A model generated the notes under the pieces. The model was not told the DNA's origin. It saw only the letters and a program-made list of their open reading frames with translations, and did not search any database. Positions 18,851 through 26,613 of a DNA stretch of 41,328 nucleotides are shown one piece after another (the stretch's first letter is position 1; every line of letters starts with the position of its first letter). The position numbers and the translations under genes were made by a program. Source of the stretch: Gordonia otitidis NBRC 100426 (GTDB lineage: Bacteria > Actinomycetota > Actinomycetes > Mycobacteriales > Mycobacteriaceae); contig NZ_BAFB01000123.1 of NCBI RefSeq assembly GCF_000248075.1, forward strand, positions 1 to 41,328, read 5' to 3'.

Positions 18851-19891
18851 GACGTCGACACCTTCGGCGGTGCAAGGCGATCCCCACTGACGAGCGAGCC
18901 GGCGTTCTTCACGCGTGCCAGAAGTGGAAGCATCTCGTATCCGGTGACGCCGTCGAGTGATCCGAGTACGTCGGTGACGAATTCGTACAGTTCGTCGGTG
19001 TTCCGCACCATCACGCTCGCCGACAGGTTGGCCTGTCCGGTCACGGCGACCGCGAACGGAACGTCGGGATGTGCTGCCAACGCTTCGCCAACGGCAGCCA
19101 GATGTCGGGGTTGGACCGTCAGCCAGATCGCGATGGCGTCCCGCCCCATCGCGGCGGCGGCGAGGTCGACGTCGAAGTAGGCGATACCCGCGAAGACGAG
19201 TCGTTCAACGCGGCGGGTCACCTTTCCCGGCGTCGAACCGACTGCTCGTGCGAGGTCGGTGTTACGACGTGCGGCCGTCGCGGCTCAGGACATCGATGAT
19301 CGCGCGATCGGCGCGGTCGATGGTCGTCGACGACGCCCCGTCCTTGGGCCCTCGTGGAATCCTCGTCGCGGCAAGCGCATCCGCTTCCGGACGGGTCAGT
19401 GCGTCGTGCCAGCCCTCCCAATCCGTCGGTGCACCACCGGCATACGTGTGCAGCACGACTGCTGGGCGCACGTCGAGGACGGGTGCTGCCTTGGGGAGGG
19501 TGCGGGTCAGCAGTTCCATGCCTCCGTAGGGTTCCGCCGCGCGCAGGTTGAAGACGATCTCCCAGCCTGCCTCGTAGATCGAGACCCACGACACGTCGTC
19601 TCGTGCTGCGAGTGCCGCGGCGATCGCGTCGGCTCCCTCGGGGCGGCACCGGACCCGCACGAGCCACGTCGAGTTGCCGGTCGCGCGCGGATCGGTCGCC
19701 ATGGTGACCCGCAGGAGGCCGTCGCGGCGTAATCGCCGATAGCGACGGGCGATCGTCTGCTCCGCCACTCCGAGGACGTCGGCGATCTCACGGAACGACG
19801 CGCGCGGAGACAGTTGGATTGCGCGAGCGATTCTCGTGTCGAGGCTGTCCAAGATGGAGGATTCCGGCGACGTTGTGGCTCCCACGTCCAT
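18802..19891 (-). pseudogene. Lrp/AsnC-type two-domain regulator, frameshifted
   Basis: Two reverse-strand frames join into one double Lrp/AsnC protein (about 360 residues: HTH, ligand domain, HTH, ligand domain). The first frame (19891 to 19262) has ILDSLDTRIARAIQLSPRASF, an HTH with REIADVLGVAEQTIARRYRRL, a RAM domain, then a second HTH starting DRADRAIIDVLSRDGRTS and stopping at TAA (19262-19264). The continuation in the next frame reads NTDLARAVGSTPGKVTRRVERLVFAGIAYFDVDL and the second RAM domain. Removing one base at 19264 restores TCG-AAC-ACC-GAC, so this is a one-base insertion or a sequencing error. The start may be GTG 19885, 7 nt after TAAAAT, rather than ATG 19891. Divergent from the exporter gene that it probably controls. 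Confidence 0.8.
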
Positions 19892-19892
19892 G

Positions 19893-19898
19893 ATTTTA
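19893..19898 (-). promoter_or_regulatory. -10 box of leaderless lrp promoter
   Basis: Reverse-strand TAAAAT, 7-nt spacer, GTG at 19885. The dyad GATT-N6-AATC (19892-19905) overlaps it and may be an autoregulatory Lrp site. Confidence 0.45.
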
Positions 19899-20013
19899 CG
19901 GAATCAAGGTGCCTTTGCGACTTACCGCCGAGTCGAGATCACACTTGAGTCATGCCGCTCGACGTGCGCTGACGCACGGATTTCGGGCCAACTTCTCGAA
20001 AGGGACTCAACTC

Positions 20014-21477
20014 ATGGAACGTAAATGGTGGACGCTTGTCGTCGTCTGCGCGGCGACCTTCATGCTGCTGCTCGACGTGACGATCGTCGTCGTCGCTCTT
20101 CCTGACATCAAGACGGCACTCGGTGCGAGCTTCAGCCAGTTGCAGTGGGTCACCGATGCCTACGCACTCGCGCTGGCGTCGTTGCTGCTGACGTCGGGGT
20201 CGATCGCCGACAAGTTCGGTAGACGGCGGATCTTCTCGATCGGACTGGTGATCTTCACCCTCGGTTCGCTGCTGTGTGGCGTCGCCCAGGACCCGGTCAT
20301 GCTGATCGTGTCGCGCGCGCTGCAGGGCGTCGGCGGAGCGGCACTGTTCTCGACGTCGCTCGCACTGCTCGCGTCGACCTTCCACGGTCGCGAACGCGGC
20401 GTCGCGTTCGGTGCGTGGGGAGCGGTCACGGGCGTGTCGACGGCTCTCGGCCCCATCCTCGGCGGCGTGCTGACCACCGGGGTCAGTTGGCGGGCCATCT
20501 TCCTGGTCAACCTGCCCATCGGTATAGTCGCGCTGCTGATCACCTGGAAGTTGGTTGACGAATCGCGCTCGCCTCATGCGCGACGGATCGACTGGCCGGG
20601 CGTCGTCTCGTTCACCGCGGGCCTGGTTGCTCTGGTGTACGGCTTCACCGAAGCCGGTCAGCACTCGTGGAGTGATGGCGTGGTGGTCGGTTCGTTCATC
20701 GCCGCGGCGGTGTTGCTGGTGGTGTTCGTCGTCATCGAGTTGCGAGTCGACGAGCCGATGTTCGACCTCTCGCTCCTGCGCATCCCGACCTTCACCGGCG
20801 GACTGATCGCCGCGTTCGCGATGAACGGCTCACTGTTCGCGATGCTGCTGTATGTGGTGCTCTACCTGCAGGACGGCCTCGGCTACTCCGCACTGCAAAC
20901 GGGTCTGCGCCTGCTCGTGATGTCGGGCTGCACGATGGTCAGTGCCACGATCGCCGGGCGTCTGTCGGAGAAGATGCCGGTGCGCTGGCTGATCGGCCCC
21001 GGCCTGATCATCGTCGGCGTCGGCTTGTTCGTGATGGCCGGACTCGACCAGAACTCGTCGTGGACACATCTGATTCCCGGCCTGATCGTCGCGGGTATCG
21101 GCAGCGGCCTGGTCAACCCACCGCTCGCCGCGACCGCGGTCGGCGTCGTCGACGTGCACCGCTCCGGCATGGCGTCGGGCATCAACACGACCTTCCGTCA
21201 GATCGGCATCGCCGTCGGTATCGCGGTGTACGGCACGGCGTTCAGCTCGCAGCTGAGCTCCTCGATGCGCGAGAACCCCGCCGGCGGCAAGCACGCTGCC
21301 TACGCCGACGCCCTCAACACGCTGTTCTGGATCAGCGGCGCCGTCGCGCTCATCGGGGGTGTGGCAGCACTGCTGCTGATCCGCAGCCGCGACTTCGTAC
21401 CGCACGGCCCGGCCCCGACCCCCGACGGCCGGGGCGACTCGTCGAGCGAGGGCGCCGGGGTGTCTGCCGTCGCGTGA
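20014..21477 (+). CDS. DHA2-family MFS drug exporter (14 TM, EmrB/QacA type)
   Basis: A 487-residue proton-driven multidrug exporter. The N-terminal MERKWWTLVVVCAATFMLLLDVTIVVVALPDIKTAL holds motif D1 (LDxTIVNVALP-like); WVTDAYALALASLLLTSGSIADKFGRRRIF is motif A; SRALQGVGGAALFSTSLALL is motif B-like; GAWGAVTGVSTALGPILGGVL is antiporter motif C. About 14 hydrophobic segments are seen. ATG 20014 is chosen for AAAGGGA 8 nt upstream and for its fit to the family; the 35 extra residues from 19909 do not match. It is transcribed away from the frameshifted Lrp/AsnC gene, the usual layout for a regulator and its exporter; loss of the regulator could alter its expression. Confidence 0.92.
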   Translation: MERKWWTLVVVCAATFMLLLDVTIVVVALPDIKTALGASFSQLQWVTDAYALALASLLLTSGSIADKFGRRRIFSIGLVIFTLGSLLCGVAQDPVMLIVSRALQGVGGAALFSTSLALLASTFHGRERGVAFGAWGAVTGVSTALGPILGGVLTTGVSWRAIFLVNLPIGIVALLITWKLVDESRSPHARRIDWPGVVSFTAGLVALVYGFTEAGQHSWSDGVVVGSFIAAAVLLVVFVVIELRVDEPMFDLSLLRIPTFTGGLIAAFAMNGSLFAMLLYVVLYLQDGLGYSALQTGLRLLVMSGCTMVSATIAGRLSEKMPVRWLIGPGLIIVGVGLFVMAGLDQNSSWTHLIPGLIVAGIGSGLVNPPLAATAVGVVDVHRSGMASGINTTFRQIGIAVGIAVYGTAFSSQLSSSMRENPAGGKHAAYADALNTLFWISGAVALIGGVAALLLIRSRDFVPHGPAPTPDGRGDSSSEGAGVSAVA

Positions 21478-21529
21478 TGCCCCGCGTCCGGGCCGTCGTA
21501 CGTGTTGGTGGGGACCTACGCCAGCTGCG

Positions 21530-21711
21530 GCGGAAGGTGGGGGGCGGGTCTGGGTGCGGAAAGTGGGGGGAGGGTCGGCTCGGGCTGCGGAAAGTGGGGG
21601 AAGGGGCGGCTCGGGCTGCGGAAAGTAGGGGAAGGGGCGGCTGTCGCCGCAGAAAGTAGGGGAGGGCCGGGCTCCGGCCGCAGAAAGTAGGGGAGGGATC
21701 TCTTCCGTGGG
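21530..21711. repeat. 31-bp tandem repeat array (about six units)
   Basis: The core GCrGAAAGTrGGGG recurs at 21556, 21587, 21618, 21649 and 21680, exactly 31 bp apart; a weaker unit (GCGGAAGGTGGGGG) starts at 21530, 26 bp before. Between cores lies a GC-rich segment such as CGGCTCGGGCT. The array starts 53 nt after the exporter stop. It is not CRISPR: the units are contiguous with no unique spacers. Confidence 0.85.
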
Positions 21712-21774
21712 TTTCTGACCCTTCCGCGGGTTGTTTCTCGGGGAAGGGTCAGATTCTCGGGGAAGGATTCTTTC
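21680..21774. repeat. dispersed intergenic element, copy B
   Basis: The last 31-bp unit leads into a segment matching copy A at 15453-15540: GCAGAAAGTAGGGGAggGATC, CTTCCGtGGGTTTC, the hairpin GACCCTTCC (21717-21725) with GGAAGGGTC (21742-21750), and then CGGGGAAGGATTC. A further partial repeat of CTTTCCGCGGGTT follows at 21770. The shared order of blocks shows common descent. Confidence 0.7.
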
Positions 21775-21808
21775 CGCGGGTTCTGGCGCCGCCCTGGGGT
21801 CCGCGCCG

Positions 21809-22036
21809 AGCCGAGAGTCGGCTCTGACCCGCGAGCCCCCGCCCGAGAGCTGCCCCGGGCCCGCGCCTAGCCGAGAGCCGGCTCTGACCCGCGAGGCCCC
21901 GCCCCGAGAGCTGCCCCGCGCCGACCTCGCCGGAGAGCCGGCTTTGACCCGCGAGCCCCCGCCCGAGAGCTGCCCCGCGCCGACTCCGCCGGAGAGCCGG
22001 CGAGCCCCCGCCCCGAGAGCTGCCCCGCGCCCACCC
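21809..22036. repeat. 60-bp tandem repeat array (four units)
   Basis: Units start at 21811, 21871, 21931 and 21990 (spacing 60, 60, 59). Each holds GAGAGyCGGC, CTsTGACCCGCGAG or its remnant, and GCCCGAGAGCTGCCCCG; the last has lost about 10 bp. Each unit can fold a small hairpin (for example AGCCGA/TCGGCT in the first, GCCGG/CCGGC in the third and fourth). The open frames here are by-products of a period divisible by three and do not look coding. 22037-22091 is GC-rich without features. Confidence 0.85.
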
Positions 22037-22091
22037 CGCAGCCAGCCGCCCACGCCCCGCCCGGAGCCCCGAAGCCCCGGAGCCTCGCGCC

Positions 22092-23339
22092 CTACCGCGC
22101 CATCGACAGCACCTCGGACCACTTGACGCGGCTGCCGGTGCGCAGGATCGACTGCTGGTAGATGCGCGCGGCGAACCAGGTCGCGGCGGCGCAGGCCAGC
22201 AGCATCAGGACCAGTGTGATGACGATCTGCATAACGTTGGTGTCCCCGGTGGCGATCCGGATCGGCATCAGCACCGCCGAGAACGGTGGAATCCACGTCA
22301 GTACCTCGATGAACGTCGACTGCAGCGCCTGCACCCCGAAGATGCCCGCGTACATCACGGCCAACGACAGCACGGTCAGCGGCATGATCGTCGAACCGAG
22401 TTCTTCCTGTCGGGAAACCAGTGCTCCCGCAGCGGCATACAGTGTCGCGAAGAACAGGTAACCGAGCAGGAACCACACCAGCACTGCGAGGAACATCCAG
22501 ATGGCAGTGCCCGCGATCGTCAACATCCCGGTGGCCAGGCCGGCGATCAGCGCGGTCGCCCCGAGTATCACCACCTGTCCCAGCGCGACCGCACCGATCC
22601 CGAGGATCTTGCCCCACATCAGGTGCAGCGGTTTGACCGTCGCGAGTAGGAGCTCGACGATCCGCGACGTCTTCTCCTCGACGACACCCACCGCGATCAT
22701 GTTGCCGCCCAACATGATCGCTGTGATGAGCAAAATGGCGCCGACGAGCGCGATCACGATCCGCTGTGCTTGGTCCGGTTTGTCAGGTGTGGTTTGGGCG
22801 GTGTCGACCTTCGGCGTCGGCAACGACGACGCGTCCACTCCGCGTGCGGCGAGTCCCTCCGACAACGCATTCTGCTGAATCGATCCCTGGAGAACACCGG
22901 AGAGAGCATCCGAGAGTCCCGTTTTGCTGACGACCGTGTACGAGTCGCCAGCGCCGCGCACCACAGCGGCGTCGAGGTCGCCCGACTCGACGCGGTCGCG
23001 CGCTTGCGTCAGCGTGTTGTCGCCGGAGATCGCGATGACGGTCACCGGTGTGCCGCTTGCCTGACCGGACTGCTGGATGGTCGACGACAGCGCGGCGTCG
23101 CCGGAGAGTCCCACGCGTTCGGGGTCGGTGCCGCCGCCGGCAATCGCCTTCCAGACGATCAATCCGACGACGATGACGAGCATCAGGACGACGGTGCTGA
23201 TGACGAACGAGCGGGTCTTCGCGCGGGTGGCGATCTCACGTTGTGCCACGAGCCGAATCGACTGCAGCGCACCGGCCCCCTCGGACGACGACCGCGTGCT
23301 GTCGGTAGATGTGTGGTTGCTGGACGTGGGCGCGGTCAT
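22092..23339 (-). CDS. ABC-2 type transporter permease (NatB-like)
   Basis: A 415-residue permease of the NatB/YhaP type, the membrane half of an exporter with the adjacent ATPase. Layout: cytoplasmic N-terminus with SIRLVAQREIATRAKTRSFVIST, TM1 (VVLMLVIVVGLIVW), a large extracytoplasmic domain of about 130 residues, then five more TM segments including IVIALVGAILLITAIMLGGNMIAVGVVEEKTSRIVELLLATVKPLHLMWGKILG, whose EEKTSRxxE motif is typical. It is the last gene of a four-gene operon; its ATG overlaps the ATPase stop (ATGA, 23336-23339). Homologues export sodium, peptides or antibiotics; the substrate is unknown here. Confidence 0.92.
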   Translation of the reverse strand: MTAPTSSNHTSTDSTRSSSEGAGALQSIRLVAQREIATRAKTRSFVISTVVLMLVIVVGLIVWKAIAGGGTDPERVGLSGDAALSSTIQQSGQASGTPVTVIAISGDNTLTQARDRVESGDLDAAVVRGAGDSYTVVSKTGLSDALSGVLQGSIQQNALSEGLAARGVDASSLPTPKVDTAQTTPDKPDQAQRIVIALVGAILLITAIMLGGNMIAVGVVEEKTSRIVELLLATVKPLHLMWGKILGIGAVALGQVVILGATALIAGLATGMLTIAGTAIWMFLAVLVWFLLGYLFFATLYAAAGALVSRQEELGSTIMPLTVLSLAVMYAGIFGVQALQSTFIEVLTWIPPFSAVLMPIRIATGDTNVMQIVITLVLMLLACAAATWFAARIYQQSILRTGSRVKWSEVLSMAR

Positions 23340-24238
23340 GCCGTCACCACCTCTCGGAACAGTTCGGTCAGATCGGGTGTGGTCCGGGCAAAGCGGTGAA
23401 CCGGCCCGTTGTCGAGCGCACGACCGAGCACCGCCTGGTCATCGAGCGCAGTGGGGTCGACGCGGAGCCGGGCACCGCCGGTTTGATAGTCGGCTTCCAA
23501 CACACCGGGGCAGTCGTCGGCCCAGCGCGTCGTCGAATCGGGGCCGTCGATTTCGAGGATGACACCGGCACGCGTGCGGAGATCGTCGACGGCGCCTTCC
23601 GCTCGCATCCTTCCCGTGGCGACGATGCCGACGCGGTCGCACAATCGCTGCACGAGATCGAGCTGGTGGGACGAGAAGATGACCGGAATACCTTCGGCTG
23701 CTTTCTCTTTCAGCACATCACTCATCACGTCGACGGCGACCGGGTCGAGTCCGGAGAACGGTTCGTCGAGGACGAGTACGTCCGGATCGTGTACCAGCGC
23801 GGCCGCAAGCTGCACACGTTGCTGATTGCCGAGCGACAGGTCGGCGACGTTGTCGTCGTAGCGTTGGTCGACGCCGAGGCGCTGAGTCCACCGTCGTGCG
23901 CTGTCTGCGGCGGCATCGGCGCTCATACCGTGCAGGCGCGCGAGAAAGACGAGCTGTTCGCCGACCTTCATCTTGGGATACAGTCCGCGTTCCTCCGGCA
24001 TGTAACCGATTCGACGTCGGGTGCGCAGGTCTATCGGTGCGTCGCCGAGTGTTACCCGACCTGAATCCGGTTCGAGCACACCGAGGATGATGCGCATCGT
24101 CGTCGACTTGCCTGCACCATTGCTGCCGACGAAGCCGAAGATCTCGCCGGGGGCGACGGTGAAGGTCATGTCGTCGAGCGCGACGACGTCGCCGTATCGC
24201 TTGGACAATCTGTCCACCGTGAGCGCTCCTGCGTTCAT
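23336..24238 (-). CDS. ABC transporter ATP-binding protein (NatA-like)
   Basis: A 300-residue ABC ATPase with Walker A GSNGAGKST (38-46), Q-loop region YMPEERGLYPKM, signature LSLGNQQRVQLAAAL, Walker B VLVLDEPFSGLDP and H-loop FSSHQLD; the C-terminal 75 residues form the extension common in NatA/DrrA-type exporters. The EERGLYPKM motif is a mark of the YhaQ/NatA group. ATG 24238 has GGGAGGA 7 nt upstream; a longer open frame to 24340 overlaps the upstream gene and is rejected. It overlaps its neighbours on both sides by ATGA, which implies coupled translation with the four-TM protein and the permease. Confidence 0.95.
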   Translation of the reverse strand: MNAGALTVDRLSKRYGDVVALDDMTFTVAPGEIFGFVGSNGAGKSTTMRIILGVLEPDSGRVTLGDAPIDLRTRRRIGYMPEERGLYPKMKVGEQLVFLARLHGMSADAAADSARRWTQRLGVDQRYDDNVADLSLGNQQRVQLAAALVHDPDVLVLDEPFSGLDPVAVDVMSDVLKEKAAEGIPVIFSSHQLDLVQRLCDRVGIVATGRMRAEGAVDDLRTRAGVILEIDGPDSTTRWADDCPGVLEADYQTGGARLRVDPTALDDQAVLGRALDNGPVHRFARTTPDLTELFREVVTA

Positions 24239-24867
24239 GGCGAAGTCCTCCCTTGGTTGGTGTGAAATCCGGGGCCGCTGTAAAGGTCTGTGTCGCCGGG
24301 TAAGTCGAGATCCTCCGGGTCGGCGTCGGCCATCCACCACGCGGTGAGCATCGACGGGATGAAGACCGCACCGAGCACCAGTGCGATGAGCAACATGCCG
24401 GTCCCGTAGACGTACTGGCCACGCACCTGATCGAATCCACCGAGTGTGACGAGAATGGCGTACGGGATGAACATCAGCGTGAAGAGCGCGAAGTAGGCGA
24501 TGGAACGTGCCGAATTGCGCTGCGCCAGTTGGATCTCGTCGAGCGCGGACACGGGCGCGTCACCAACAGAGCCGGTGACGATCCGCAGCAGCCGCTGGCA
24601 GACGAGTGCACCGATGATCCCTGTCGCCAGCGGGATGATGAACCATTCGCGTGACCAGAAGGCGACGAGTGCGCCGATCAGAACGAGTAGAGCGCAGATG
24701 GCCTGTACGACGACGAGCCGGCGATAGACAGTACGCCTGCGCCAGCCGACGAGCTTGCGCGCATTGCGTTCGTTGAAACGACGATGCCGTTCACCTCGCC
24801 ATTCGTCGTAGCGCAGCCACAGTGCGGGTTTGGCGTCGTCGGGGATCGCGGAGTTGGGGTCGTGCAT
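24235..24867 (-). CDS. four-TM membrane protein of unknown function in ABC operon
   Basis: Not recognised. The 210-residue protein has a basic, aromatic cytoplasmic N-terminus (LRYDEWRGERHRRFNERNARKLVGWRRRTVYRR), then four hydrophobic segments at about 51-70, 74-93, 121-141 and 150-177, and a polar acidic C-terminus (ADADPEDLDLPGDTDLYSG). It lies between an XRE regulator (3-nt gap) and an ABC ATPase (ATGA overlap), a layout in which such proteins often act as accessory or sensing subunits of the exporter; that role is inference. Coding is well supported by the tight operon context. Confidence 0.8.
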   Translation of the reverse strand: MHDPNSAIPDDAKPALWLRYDEWRGERHRRFNERNARKLVGWRRRTVYRRLVVVQAICALLVLIGALVAFWSREWFIIPLATGIIGALVCQRLLRIVTGSVGDAPVSALDEIQLAQRNSARSIAYFALFTLMFIPYAILVTLGGFDQVRGQYVYGTGMLLIALVLGAVFIPSMLTAWWMADADPEDLDLPGDTDLYSGPGFHTNQGRTSP

Positions 24868-24870
24868 CGG

Positions 24871-25221
24871 TCAGACCTCCGTAGACGTGTGTGAAGTGGA
24901 CGGGTCTGAAGCGGACGGATCGGGTCCGGGTGGGGCCGTGCCCCGGCGCGAACTGTCTGCCGGGCGGCCGTACAACTCCGCCGACATCGCGGTGAACTCG
25001 GTGCGGCTGAACACGGCCTCTACCGGTAGGCCGAAGACGTCGCAGATGCGGAAGGCGAGGTCGAGGCTCGGATAGTTGTCGCCCCGCTCGAGTGCCCCGA
25101 CCGATTGGACGTTGACCCCGACCAGTGCTGCCAGGTCCGCACGCGACATCCTGCGCTCGGCGCGGAGCACGCCGATCCGGTTGTAGATGGGAAGCTTCTC
25201 TCCCCGTCGCACTGGGCTCAC
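24871..25221 (-). CDS. XRE-family HTH transcriptional regulator
   Basis: A 116-residue DNA-binding protein whose core (IYNRIGVLRAERRMSRADLAALVGVNVQSVGALERGDNYPSLDLAFRICDVFGLPVEAVFSR) is the short YozG/Cro-type HTH usually found as a 65-75-residue protein next to ABC-2 or DUF membrane genes. Here it carries an extra Pro/Ser/Thr-rich C-terminal tail of about 40 residues with no visible motif. GTG 25221 lies 2 nt after a perfect 32-bp dyad; an internal GTG at 25212 is possible. First gene of the operon XRE, four-TM protein, ABC ATPase, permease; it very likely controls that operon by binding the dyad (inference). Confidence 0.88.
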   Translation of the reverse strand: MSPVRRGEKLPIYNRIGVLRAERRMSRADLAALVGVNVQSVGALERGDNYPSLDLAFRICDVFGLPVEAVFSRTEFTAMSAELYGRPADSSRRGTAPPGPDPSASDPSTSHTSTEV

Positions 25222-25223
25222 AC

Positions 25224-25255
25224 GACATAGTGTTGTGAAAACACAACACTATGTC
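25224..25255. promoter_or_regulatory. perfect 32-bp operator-like dyad in the XRE-ABC promoter
   Basis: GACATAGTGTTGTG (25224-25237), AAAA, and its exact reverse complement CACAACACTATGTC (25242-25255). Read on the reverse strand, a consensus TTGACA (-35) covers 25252-25257 at the outer edge, so a bound dimer would block RNA polymerase. It is strikingly AT-rich for this genome and lies 2 nt from the regulator's start. Confidence 0.75.
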
Positions 25256-25282
25256 AAGAATTCACGATGAAACTCTGCGCGA

Positions 25283-26452
25283 TCAGCCGGTGGCCAGGAG
25301 GTTGACGACGTTGCGCGCCGCCTCCCGGCCCGCTCGGTTGGCGCCGATCGTCGACGCCGACGGGCCGTACCCGAGCAGTTGGATACGCGGGTCGTCGGCC
25401 ACGGTGGTCGCGAGCCGACCGGTCATCACGATCCCGCCTCCCGGACCCCGGAGATGAAGCGGGGCGAGATGATCCAGCGCGCTTCGAAACCCGGTGTTCC
25501 AGAAGATGACGTCGACCTCGAGATGCTCGCCCGCGGACACCTCGTCACCCGCCGACCCGCCCGCACAGTCCCAGCAGACTCCGGTCTCGGTGATCCGGGT
25601 GAACATCGGTCGCCAGCCGTCGAGAATGCCGTCGCGCTGGGCGGCCTCGATCGTGGGCGTCAGGGCGAGCCCGGTCACCGACACCACTGACGTCGGTGGC
25701 AGACCCGCACGGACACGACGCTCGACGCGCGCAACGGCTTCGCGTCCGAGCTCCGGCGAGAACGGATGCGGATCGAATCGCGGCTTGGTACGCGAACACC
25801 AGAACGTCCGCACACCGGGGGCGCGTCGAGCGATCTCGATCAGCAGCTGGACCGCCGAGATCCCTGCGCCGACGACCAGCACGCGTTGACCTGCGAACTC
25901 GTCGGGACCCGTGTAATCGTGGGTGTGCAGTTGCCTGCCGCGAAAGTCTGCGGCGCCGGGTATGTGCGGGATGAACGGCCGTTCCCACGTTCCGGTCGCA
26001 TTGATCAACGTGCGCGTGGTGATTTCCCGCCCGCGCAGTCGGCCGCCGAGAGTCACCCGGAACATCTCGCCGTCGCACTCGACCGACCGCACGTCGACTG
26101 GCCGACGCACCCGCAGTCCGAACCTCTCCTCGTACTTCGAGAAGTATTCGGGCACCGTCGACGACGCCGGGTACTCACCGCGCCCATCGCCGACCGCCTC
26201 CTCGAGTCCGTATCCGGGAAGATCGTGGACCCTGTTGGTTCCGGCAAGCGTCAGCGTGGGCCACCGGAACTGCCAGGCGCCGCCGGGGCCCGGCGCGTGG
26301 TCGAGGAGTTGGTACCGCTCGTCGAGTCCGAAGCGCTGCAGGAAATACGCCGCCGACAGCCCGGCTTGCCCTCCGCCGATGACCAGCGCGTCGGAGTGCG
26401 GGTCCGGGAGGTGGTCGGCGTCGACGACCGTGCCATGCGATGCAGCGCTCAC
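25283..26452 (-). CDS. flavin-dependent NAD(P)H monooxygenase / oxidoreductase
   Basis: A 389-residue single-component flavoprotein related to FMO-like and Baeyer-Villiger monooxygenases (YczH/CzcO group). FAD site: ALVIGGGQAGLSAAYFLQR near residue 22; PGGAWQFRWPTLTLAGTN follows; the NADPH site is VLVVGAGISAVQLLIEIA; FWNTGFRSALDHLAPL and the C-terminal IQLLGYGPSASTIGANRAGREA complete the pattern. Length is at the short end for FMOs. GTG 26452 is chosen because TACGGT lies exactly 7 nt upstream; the long open frame to 26683 runs through the 27-bp repeats and lacks homology. Substrate unknown. Divergent from the enoyl-CoA hydratase. Confidence 0.9.
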   Translation of the reverse strand: MSAASHGTVVDADHLPDPHSDALVIGGGQAGLSAAYFLQRFGLDERYQLLDHAPGPGGAWQFRWPTLTLAGTNRVHDLPGYGLEEAVGDGRGEYPASSTVPEYFSKYEERFGLRVRRPVDVRSVECDGEMFRVTLGGRLRGREITTRTLINATGTWERPFIPHIPGAADFRGRQLHTHDYTGPDEFAGQRVLVVGAGISAVQLLIEIARRAPGVRTFWCSRTKPRFDPHPFSPELGREAVARVERRVRAGLPPTSVVSVTGLALTPTIEAAQRDGILDGWRPMFTRITETGVCWDCAGGSAGDEVSAGEHLEVDVIFWNTGFRSALDHLAPLHLRGPGGGIVMTGRLATTVADDPRIQLLGYGPSASTIGANRAGREAARNVVNLLATG

Positions 26453-26459
26453 CACACTG

Positions 26460-26465
26460 ACCGTA
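26460..26465 (-). promoter_or_regulatory. -10 box of leaderless monooxygenase promoter
   Basis: Reverse-strand TACGGT, 7-nt spacer CAGTGTG, then GTG at 26452. Confidence 0.45.
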
Positions 26466-26500
26466 CTTGGGTCGTATCGGCGGATTCGGGTTACAGCATT

Positions 26501-26554
26501 CACCGCACGCCGCGCGTGCCAGCCGTCCACCGCACGCCGCGCGTGCCAGCCGTC
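26501..26554. repeat. 27-bp tandem repeat, two exact copies
   Basis: The unit beginning CACCGCACGCCGCGCGTGCC occurs at 26501-26527 and 26528-26554 without mismatch, between the divergent monooxygenase and hydratase promoters. The inner CGCACGCCGCGCGTGC is itself partly dyad (GCACGC/GCGTGC). Confidence 0.85.
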
Positions 26555-26601
26555 CACCCCGTCGTGACGGCCCACGTCCACCGCGTCGCGCCGGTCGTGG
26601 G

Positions 26602-26607
26602 TACTCT
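26602..26607 (+). promoter_or_regulatory. -10 box of leaderless hydratase promoter
   Basis: TACTCT, 6-nt spacer, ATG at 26614; no Shine-Dalgarno. Confidence 0.45.
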
Positions 26608-26613
26608 TCGCCC

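Noticed and set aside
21530..21711. Possible CRISPR array
   Set aside because: Units are contiguous 31-bp tandem repeats with no unique spacers and no cas genes nearby.
21731..22126. Forward frame with a 20-residue repeating peptide
   Set aside because: Created by the 60-bp period being a multiple of three; no start signal, and the period slips to 59 bp in the last unit.
20830..22617. Long reverse open frame of 595 codons
   Set aside because: It covers the antisense of the exporter, the repeat block and part of the ABC permease; its repeats simply mirror the 60-bp DNA array.
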